Source: an uncultured Marinosulfonomonas sp.
GTDB lineage: Bacteria > Pseudomonadota > Alphaproteobacteria > Rhodobacterales > Rhodobacteraceae
Direction of reading: 5' to 3'
Length of the DNA stretch: 19,154 nucleotides
NCBI GenBank assembly: GCA_947311455.1
Contig: CAMZKY010000034.1
Location: 1 to 19,154 of the forward strand
Both the position numbers and the translations under genes were made by a program. The notes beneath the pieces are model-generated. The model was given only the letters and a program-made list of their open reading frames with translations, was not told the origin of the DNA and made no database searches. Below are positions 14,119-19,154 of the stretch, one piece after another (position 1 is the stretch's first letter; the number at the start of each line of letters is the position of its first letter).

Positions 14119-15771
14119 ATGGGATTTAATTTTAAAAAGGCGGCGCTTGGATGTGCCTTTACAGTGGTGGCATTGCCCGCTTTGGCACAGGATATGGCGC
14201 TGATGGTTGGGGCGCAGGATTTTTACGATAGCCCCCGCATCTATGGGGCTGCGCAAATGCGGCGCAGTGTGAACACGCTTCAGGATGCAGGTTTTTCGGT
14301 TTTCCTTGGCAAAGGCCAAACCGCCCAACAACAGGAACAATTGGTGCGTGATTTCACCCGCCGTATGGACGGGGCCGATCATATTGTTATTGTTCTGTCC
14401 GGTTCTGTGGTGTCGAACGGGCGTGATAGCTGGCTTTTGGCCGATGAAGCGGATCGGATTGACGGCCTGAATGTGGGGCGTTCCGGCCTTTCGATTGGTG
14501 AAATTCTAGATATCGCCGCAAGTAAACAAGGCGGCGCGATTGTGATGATTGCCATTGATCCCCTAAGCATCGACATAAGCGGTGGCTTGTCTGCGGGATT
14601 GGGTGATCTGGATATTCCGCAAGGTGTGACGGTTGTGTCCGGCCCAACCGTGGATGTGGTTGATCTGATCAGCCAAGGTATGCTGGATAGTCAAACCTCG
14701 ATGGCGCAAGCCTTGGGTGATGTGCCGCGTGGGGTAACTGTTGATGGTTTTTTGCCAAACGCCATTTCGTTTTTACCTGCATCCATTGGTGCACTGGCGC
14801 CTATAGAAGTGGTTGACCCGTTTGCGGCCGACAACGCCTATTGGGAGGCCGTGCAAGCCATCGGCACCATCGCGGCCATGGAAACCTATTTCGATAAATA
14901 TCCGCGCGGCACTCACCGCCGCGATGCCCAACGCGCGATTGCCGATCTGCGCGCCAATCCCGAAAAATTGGCCAAACAAGCCGAAGATGCCCTGCATCTG
15001 AACCGCGAAAACCGGCGGCAAATCCAGCGTAACCTGTCGATTCTGGGGTTTGATCCGCGCGGCGTTGACGGGCTGTTTGGCCGTGGGTCGCGGGCGGCTA
15101 TTGCCGCATGGCAACGGGCGCAGGGGTTTGAAGGTTTTGGATATTTATCCGGCAACCAGATTACCGCGCTGCAATCGCAAGCCGATGAACGGTCGCGCCA
15201 GCTTGAGGAAGAGGCCCGCCTGCGCCAGCAAGAACAAGATCGCCTTGATGCGGCCTATTGGCGTCAAACCGGACGCCGTGGCGACGAAAATGCCCTGCGT
15301 GCCTATCTGCGCCGGTATCCGGACGGCATATATGCCGACATCGCACGCGATAAAGTGGCGGTTTATGAACGTGAACGCCGCGCAGAGGCCGAAACGATTG
15401 AGCGCAGATACTGGGACGAGGCCCAAACTGCGGGAACCGAAGAAGCCTATAAAGATTTTATCGCCCGTTTTCCAAATGGTGTCTTTGCTCAATCGGCCAA
15501 AGACAAACTTGGCGAAATTCAAGAAGGCGCGGGCAACCGGCGTTTGATTGAAGAAGCCAAAGCCGATGAGGCCCGTGTGGCGGGCAACGCCATTACACGT
15601 TTGCTGGTTGAAAAGAAGCTTGCACAGCTTGGGCTTGAACCGGGGCGGGTTGACGGCCGGTTCACCGATCAAACCCGCCGTGCGGTGCGTAAATTCCAAC
15701 GATCCCGTAATATTCCGGTGACGGGCTATGTTACCCAGCAAACAATTGTGCGTATGCTCGCGGCTCAGTAG
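14119..15771 (+). CDS. Secreted pseudo-caspase with three short repeats and two peptidoglycan-binding domains
   Basis: The 550-residue precursor has a signal peptide ending ALA (about residue 23). Residues about 25-225 look like a caspase/peptidase C14 fold: ALMVGAQDFYD, the LQDAGFSVFLGKG helix-strand, IVIVLSGSVVSNGRDSWLLA and GAIVMIAIDPLS. The catalytic pair is gone: the SGHG position reads SGS (94-96) and the D-x-C position reads DPL (147-149). The only cysteine (C12) is in the signal peptide, so it cannot be a cysteine protease. Three repeats of the form YW-...-Y-x-x-[RK][YF]P-x-G follow (about 239-270, 379-410, 430-461), with a charged helix at 355-378. Peptidoglycan_binding_1-like domains are at about 297-351 and 490-548. 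It should act in the periplasm at the cell wall. AAGGAG lies 7 bases before the ATG; only 27 bp separate it from the PaaK-like gene. Confidence 0.82.
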   Translation: MGFNFKKAALGCAFTVVALPALAQDMALMVGAQDFYDSPRIYGAAQMRRSVNTLQDAGFSVFLGKGQTAQQQEQLVRDFTRRMDGADHIVIVLSGSVVSNGRDSWLLADEADRIDGLNVGRSGLSIGEILDIAASKQGGAIVMIAIDPLSIDISGGLSAGLGDLDIPQGVTVVSGPTVDVVDLISQGMLDSQTSMAQALGDVPRGVTVDGFLPNAISFLPASIGALAPIEVVDPFAADNAYWEAVQAIGTIAAMETYFDKYPRGTHRRDAQRAIADLRANPEKLAKQAEDALHLNRENRRQIQRNLSILGFDPRGVDGLFGRGSRAAIAAWQRAQGFEGFGYLSGNQITALQSQADERSRQLEEEARLRQQEQDRLDAAYWRQTGRRGDENALRAYLRRYPDGIYADIARDKVAVYERERRAEAETIERRYWDEAQTAGTEEAYKDFIARFPNGVFAQSAKDKLGEIQEGAGNRRLIEEAKADEARVAGNAITRLLVEKKLAQLGLEPGRVDGRFTDQTRRAVRKFQRSRNIPVTGYVTQQTIVRMLAAQ

Positions 15772-15785
15772 ATCGTTAGAAACGC

Positions 15786-15816
15786 AAAAAGCCGCGGAGG
15801 TTATCCGCGGCTTTTT
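15786..15816. terminator. Bidirectional intrinsic terminator
   Basis: AAAAAGCCGCGGA (15786-15798) and TCCGCGGCTTTTT (15804-15816) form a perfect 13-bp stem with a 5-base loop, GC-rich inside and ending in five T on the plus strand and five T on the minus strand. It lies 15 bp after the pseudo-caspase stop and 18 bp beyond the rpmJ stop on the opposite strand, so it can end both converging transcripts. Confidence 0.92.
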
Positions 15817-15834
15817 GATTTAATACCGATTGGA

Positions 15835-15960
15835 TTAGCCTTGACGGGCTTTAAACCGGGGCTGTGTTTTGTTGATCACATAAACACGGCCTTTACGACG
15901 CACGATGCGGCAATCGCGATGGCGGCTTTTAAGTGAGCGCAATGAATTACGTACTTTCAT
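15835..15960 (-). CDS. rpmJ: 50S ribosomal protein L36 (Cys-poor form)
   Basis: The 41-residue basic protein opens MKVRNSLRSLKSRHRDCRIV and ends KTQPRFKARQG. This is the L36 type normal in Alphaproteobacteria, which lacks the four zinc ligands of the C+ form and keeps a single cysteine. It binds 23S rRNA in the large subunit. GGAG precedes the ATG at 15960; a longer in-frame reading from 16038 overlaps the tRNA-Val gene and is not credible. It sits between the tRNA gene and the shared terminator at 15786-15816. Confidence 0.96.
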   Translation of the reverse strand: MKVRNSLRSLKSRHRDCRIVRRKGRVYVINKTQPRFKARQG

Positions 15961-16028
15961 AACCTTCTCCTTCATATCGCGGCGCAGCGGCGCCTCGGGT
16001 TTCAAATTCTTCCCCGGAATGGGGCACA

Positions 16029-16103
16029 TGGTGGGCACTACTGGGATCGAACCAGTGACCCCTTCGATGTCAACGAAGTGCTCTACCGCTGAGCTAAGCG
16101 CCC
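16029..16103 (-). tRNA. tRNA-Val (anticodon GAC)
   Basis: On the minus strand the 75-base gene has acceptor arm GGGCGCT/AGTGCCC, D-arm TTAGCTCAGCGGTAGAGC, an anticodon stem CTTCG/CGAAG around loop TTGACAT (anticodon GAC), and a T-arm with GGTTCGATCC. Discriminator A and the CCA end (16031-16029) are encoded. All stems pair apart from one G-U in the acceptor arm. The rpmJ gene follows on the same strand. Confidence 0.96.
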
Positions 16104-16143
16104 ATATGGCCTAAACAATTTCGTTGCGTTCCACAAAAATAGA

Positions 16144-16160
16144 ACGCGGCAAAACCGCGT
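16144..16160. repeat. Inverted repeat ACGCGG-N5-CCGCGT
   Basis: ACGCGG (16144-16149) and CCGCGT (16155-16160) are perfect arms around CAAAA, lying between the divergent tRNA-Val gene and the amidohydrolase gene. It could be an operator or a small hairpin. No regulator is assigned. Confidence 0.35.
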
Positions 16161-16206
16161 CGGTGTGCTGGTCTATAAAAGGAGTCGGGGCGGTGATCAA
16201 GGGGTT

Positions 16207-16235
16207 TTGACGCGAAAGATATTCCTCTATAGTAT
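16207..16235 (+). promoter_or_regulatory. Possible promoter of the N-formylglutamate amidohydrolase-family gene
   Basis: TTGACG (16207-16212) is followed after 17 bp by TAGTAT (16230-16235), or after 15 bp by TATAGT. Transcription would start near 16241, leaving a leader just long enough for the AGGAG site (16242-16246). It is tentative because the leader would be very short. Confidence 0.35.
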
Positions 16236-16251
16236 TTCCACAGGAGCAATG

Positions 16252-17112
16252 ATGATTCAAGCGTCATATCGGGTGGAATATCCCACGCAAAACAACACCA
16301 GCATGGTTTTTGCTTGTCCGCACAGCGGTCGGGCCTATCCAGCTGAATTCTTGCGTAAGTCTGTGTTGGATGCACATCAGATACGATCATCAGAAGATGC
16401 CTTTGTCGATTTACTGTATGCAGATGTACCCAAATTTGGTGCGCCCTTGTTGGTGGCAAACACGTCGCGCGCTTATGTTGATCTAAATCGGGGCAAAGAC
16501 GAATATGATCCTGCCTTGGTGCGTGGTGTGCGTGGCCGCGTTACGACCCCCCGTATTGCGGCCGGTTTGGGTGTTATTCCACGGGTGGTGGCAAATGGGC
16601 GGGTGATTCAGAACGGTAAAATACACCGGCATCAAGCCGACCAACGTATTCGCGAGCATTGGCAGCCCTACCATGATATGTTGTCCCGCTTATTGGCGGC
16701 CGCGCACCAATCTTATGGCCATTCGATTTTGATTGATTGTCATTCGATGCCACATGAGGCCACCAAAAGCGTGTTTAAATTTCGCCAGTCACGCCCTGAT
16801 ATCGTATTAGGGGATCGCCACGGTTCTTCTGCGAATAAAGATATCGTAGATTTTATTGATAGGGTATTTACCGATGCGGGGTTGGTGGTGGCGCGAAATC
16901 AGCCGTTTGCGGGCGCATATATTACGCAACACTATGGCCGCCCCGTGCGGGGGCAGCATGTTGTGCAAATCGAAATTGATCGTGCGCTTTATATGGATGA
17001 GCGCACTATTTCCCCCAACGCAGATTTTGAAACGATCCAATCTTTGATATCCGGGATTGTTGCGCGTCTGGTTCAGTACGGTGGATTGAAATTGCCTTTG
17101 GCTGCAGAATAA
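16252..17112 (+). CDS. N-formylglutamate amidohydrolase-family protein
   Basis: The 286-residue protein belongs to the N-formylglutamate amidohydrolase (HutG-like) family, metal-dependent enzymes that release formate or cleave similar amides. Visible family motifs are CPHSGR (22-27), VDLNR (76-80), a histidine-rich DCHSMP (162-167), GDRHG (187-191), the long PFAGAYITQHYGRP block (218-231) and QIEIDRALY (239-247). No histidine-utilisation genes are near, so the actual substrate is open. AGGAG (16242-16246) is 5 bases from the ATG at 16252 and only 2 from the adjacent in-frame ATG at 16249, so the former is preferred. Its stop is 3 bp from the end of the convergent CZB gene. Confidence 0.88.
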   Translation: MIQASYRVEYPTQNNTSMVFACPHSGRAYPAEFLRKSVLDAHQIRSSEDAFVDLLYADVPKFGAPLLVANTSRAYVDLNRGKDEYDPALVRGVRGRVTTPRIAAGLGVIPRVVANGRVIQNGKIHRHQADQRIREHWQPYHDMLSRLLAAAHQSYGHSILIDCHSMPHEATKSVFKFRQSRPDIVLGDRHGSSANKDIVDFIDRVFTDAGLVVARNQPFAGAYITQHYGRPVRGQHVVQIEIDRALYMDERTISPNADFETIQSLISGIVARLVQYGGLKLPLAAE

Positions 17113-17115
17113 TTC

Positions 17116-17490
17116 TTAGGCAGATGCTTCGCCTTTCCATTTGCGTAAACCACGAACCAATTTCTCCGAGCGCTCGGAGAAATCCCCTTCAAGGATTTCA
17201 ATCGCTCCCATTTTGTCGCCAGTGATTGCCTTACGTAATACCTCGGATGCGCTGATGTGGAACTCGGCATGAAGGCGCCTGATCACCTGATAGGGGGTGC
17301 CTGAACGGGTTTCGTTGTCAATTGTGTTGCCGCTCAACCATTTCCCGAACACGCATTTATCATCGCATTTTACATCCTCCGCGGTTTGATCGCTTTTGCC
17401 GTTGTTAACGGCGGTGCGCAATTTGATTTTCCAACTGCCATGTGCGCCGATGGCGTTGTTGATTTCATTGACCAAGTCGTCTGTGTTCAT
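17116..17490 (-). CDS. Stand-alone CZB (chemoreceptor zinc-binding) domain protein
   Basis: This 124-residue cytoplasmic protein is a single CZB domain. The predicted zinc ligands are H17 in GAHGSW, C46 in CVFGKWL, and H74 and H78 in RLHAEFH, matching the family's His-Cys-His-His pattern. CZB domains usually sit at the end of chemoreceptors or diguanylate cyclases and tune them to zinc or oxidants such as hypochlorous acid; here no signalling module is attached. A helical tail (about 100-120) rich in charged residues follows the domain. GGAG precedes the ATG by 6 bases. A damaged tandem paralogue lies 26 bp upstream. A perfect 24-bp palindrome is embedded in its coding sequence at 17160-17183. 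Confidence 0.85.
   Translation of the reverse strand: MNTDDLVNEINNAIGAHGSWKIKLRTAVNNGKSDQTAEDVKCDDKCVFGKWLSGNTIDNETRSGTPYQVIRRLHAEFHISASEVLRKAITGDKMGAIEILEGDFSERSEKLVRGLRKWKGEASA
17160..17183. repeat. Perfect 24-bp palindrome inside the CZB gene
   Basis: ATTTCTCCGAGC (17160-17171) is followed directly by its exact reverse complement (17172-17183). It lies within codons for the C-terminal FSERSEK stretch. The equivalent segment of the tandem paralogue is not palindromic. It is also about 48-71 bases downstream of the stop of the convergent amidohydrolase gene, where a transcript could fold it. Confidence 0.85.
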
Positions 17491-17516
17491 TCTATTCTCC
17501 TTAACTTAGGGGTAAA

Positions 17517-17888
17517 TCAGTTCACTTCGCCTTTCCATTTGCGAAGGCCACGCACCAGTTTTTGTGATTTGTCAGAAAACTTACGCTCAAGTCATTCTGT
17601 CGCCCGGGGCGCCTGCCCGCCCGTGGCCAATTCCAACACATCGGCAGCGCAATCGTGAAATTCGGAATGCAAGCGGAGGATCACCTTATATGGGCTGCCA
17701 GACCGCGTAGTTTTGTCGATTTCATCGCTGTGTAGCCACCGCCCGAAATTACATCCTTCGTCACAGCGGACATCCTTTGGATCAAGACCGCTTTTGCCAA
17801 TTTTGATCGCGGTTTTCAGGCGTAACGTCCACATCCGGTGAGAGCCGCTCGCATCTTCGATTTGTTGGCTAAGGTTTTCCAGCGTTAT
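17517..17888 (-). pseudogene. Broken tandem copy of the CZB domain protein (lost start, internal stop)
   Basis: Read in one continuous frame, this region aligns without gaps in its first part to the neighbouring CZB protein: ENLSQQIEDASGSH, CNFGRWL, LHSEFH, and after an internal TGA the tail LERKFSDKSQKLVRGLRKWK. Two lesions are visible. The codon aligned with the intact copy's ATG is ATA (17888-17886), still 6 bases after a GGAAGG ribosome-binding motif. A TGA (17594-17592) replaces the residue aligned with Ile. All four zinc ligands remain, and the sequence after the stop is still conserved, so decay looks recent. If translated from the internal ATG at 17834 it would lack the first histidine ligand and the tail. 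Confidence 0.8.
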
Positions 17889-17948
17889 GATAATCCTTCC
17901 ACCAATTCGGGGGTATCAATGACAAAAGGGTCTTAAAATCTGGTAAAG

Positions 17949-19154
17949 CTATTTCAAGGCGCGGCCTTTTTTAATCGCGTCTTTGCCGAATTTATTCCGA
18001 ATTTTATCAGTTGCGCGTTCTATATCGGCGCGTTTGACGGCATTTTGATCAAGTAAATCAACGGCTTGGTCGGCGCTATCATCAGAGGTTAAATCGCTAA
18101 TGCCGACCCCGATCAAACGAAACGGCCCTTCTTTTATTGCCAGCCCCAGCAAATCGCGCGCGGTGCGATAAATACGATCCGCCATTTGGGTTGGATCATA
18201 CAGGCTGATCCGGCGGGTCAGTTGGGTATGATTTGAACGTTTCAATTTCAACGTCACAACACGCCCCGCAAGACGACGATTTTTGGCCCGTTCTGCCACC
18301 TGTTCGGACAGGCGAAAAATATGCCCGTCCAGCACTTTTAAACTGGACGTATCATCGTGAAAGGTGGTTTCTTTTGAAATGCTTTTTACAGGCGCATGGG
18401 CCGACACGCGGCGCACATCCTGACCGCGTGCAAGATGCCATAGGCGATAGCCCATATCACCAAACCGCGCCACCAGATCCGCCTGTTCCCAGCGCAGCAG
18501 ATCGGAAAACAGGCGGATACCCGCGCCGTCTAGCTGCTTTTGCATGGCTTGCCCAACGCCCCAGATCATCCGCACGGGTTTGTCATAAAGGAAGGCATCT
18601 GTTTCGGCTTTGCCAATCACCGAAAACCCGCGTGGTTTATCCAGATCCGAGGCCACTTTGGCCAGAAATTTGTTATGCGACAAGCCGATAGAGCCGGACA
18701 GGCCCAGCTCATCCTCCATCCGTTTCACCAGCCGCGCCAGCATCACCGCAGGCGGTGCGCCGTGCAATTCGGCGGTGCCGGACATGTCCAGAAATGCCTC
18801 GTCCAAGGACAGCGGCTCAATCGCGGGGGTCAGTTCATCCATCATGGCGCGGATTTGTTTCGAGGCCTCGACATAGGCGTCCATGCGGCCCCGCACCACC
18901 ACCGCTTCGGGGCAGAGCTTAAGCGCCTGAAACATCGGCATAGCCGAACGCACGCCTTTAATCCGTGCGATATAACAGGCCGTGGAAACCACCCCGCGAT
19001 GACCGCCGCCAATGATCACCGGTTTGTCGCGCAGTTCGGGATTGTCACGTTTTTCCACACTGGCATAAAACGCATCACAATCCATGTGCGCAATGGTGAG
19101 ATCGAACAGCTCGTCATGCTGCTGCACCCGTGGGCTGCGGCATTTGGGGCAGCG
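17949..19154 (-). CDS. dinB: DNA polymerase IV (Y family), 5' end cut by window
   Basis: 401 residues of a translesion DNA polymerase are visible. The palm motif reads HMDCDAFYASVE and the catalytic pair is in SLDEAFLD, followed by the helix-hairpin-helix region IWGVGQAMQKQLDGAGI and the little-finger domain to the C-terminus. The canonical YEAR motif reads YIAR (in CYIARIKGVRSAMP), a variant I associate with Rhodobacterales. The frame stays open to the right edge beyond the GTG at 19127, encoding RCPKCRSPR with a CxxC pair. The real start therefore lies outside the window, and the protein carries an N-terminal extension that may bind zinc. No SOS box can be judged because the promoter is missing. 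Confidence 0.93.
   Translation of the reverse strand, partial: RCPKCRSPRVQQHDELFDLTIAHMDCDAFYASVEKRDNPELRDKPVIIGGGHRGVVSTACYIARIKGVRSAMPMFQALKLCPEAVVVRGRMDAYVEASKQIRAMMDELTPAIEPLSLDEAFLDMSGTAELHGAPPAVMLARLVKRMEDELGLSGSIGLSHNKFLAKVASDLDKPRGFSVIGKAETDAFLYDKPVRMIWGVGQAMQKQLDGAGIRLFSDLLRWEQADLVARFGDMGYRLWHLARGQDVRRVSAHAPVKSISKETTFHDDTSSLKVLDGHIFRLSEQVAERAKNRRLAGRVVTLKLKRSNHTQLTRRISLYDPTQMADRIYRTARDLLGLAIKEGPFRLIGVGISDLTSDDSADQAVDLLDQNAVKRADIERATDKIRNKFGKDAIKKGRALK

Noticed and set aside
15961..16038. N-terminal extension of L36 to 16038
   Set aside because: It would overlap the tRNA-Val 3' end, and L36 is normally 41 residues from MKVRNSL.
16165..16251. Upstream starts for the amidohydrolase-family protein
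   Set aside because: The extra 28-29 residues are not family-like and overlap the candidate promoter; AGGAG fits the ATG at 16252.
17592..17594. TGA read as selenocysteine in the second CZB copy
   Set aside because: The aligned residue in the intact paralogue is Ile, not Cys, no SECIS-like stem is evident after it, and the start codon is also lost.

Overview
The window looks like chromosomal DNA of an alphaproteobacterium, most likely of the Rhodobacterales (Roseobacter group). This rests on recognised protein styles rather than a search: the 41-residue Cys-poor ribosomal protein L36, a DNA polymerase IV with a cysteine-pair extension before its palm, the N-terminus of a saccharopine dehydrogenase-like protein, a caspase-fold/peptidoglycan-binding protein and a LivFGHMK-type transporter flanked by two acyl-activating enzymes. 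No phage, transposon, integrase or CRISPR array is visible.

Layout. (1) 1-68, minus: first codons of a saccharopine dehydrogenase-like gene, preceded by an array of six 11-12 bp repeats (147-213). (2) 292-5219, minus: an OmpR-type response regulator, a soluble hybrid histidine kinase overlapping it by 4 bp, and upstream a 750-residue fusion of a phytoene-desaturase/retinol-saturase-like flavoprotein with a ferredoxin-reductase-like domain. (3) 5220-5444: divergent control region with a good promoter for the fusion gene and several inverted repeats. (4) 5445-15771, plus: a long, tightly packed operon. It holds an acyl-CoA synthetase, LivG-like ATPase, LivH-like permease, an unrecognised AT-rich 87-residue membrane protein, LivM-like permease, periplasmic binding protein, LivF-like ATPase, a PaaK-like adenylate-forming protein with a degenerate P-loop, and a secreted pseudo-caspase with two peptidoglycan-binding domains. 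It ends at a strong bidirectional terminator. (5) 15835-16103, minus: rpmJ and tRNA-Val(GAC). (6) 16252-17112, plus: N-formylglutamate amidohydrolase-family protein. (7) 17116-17888, minus: a CZB zinc-binding protein and a broken tandem copy of it. (8) 17949-19154, minus: dinB, cut by the window end.

How it may work together. The central operon reads as uptake of an exogenous organic acid through a periplasmic binding protein and ABC importer, followed by conversion to a CoA thioester. The presence of two adenylate-forming proteins argues against plain amino-acid transport. The divergently transcribed redox fusion and the two-component pair could act on, or sense, the same compound, but this is inference from position only. 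The most unusual items are the flavoprotein-reductase fusion, the catalytically dead caspase at the operon's tail, the P-loop-less PaaK relative, the AT-rich insert gene between the two permeases, and the CZB pseudogene with both a lost start codon and an internal stop.
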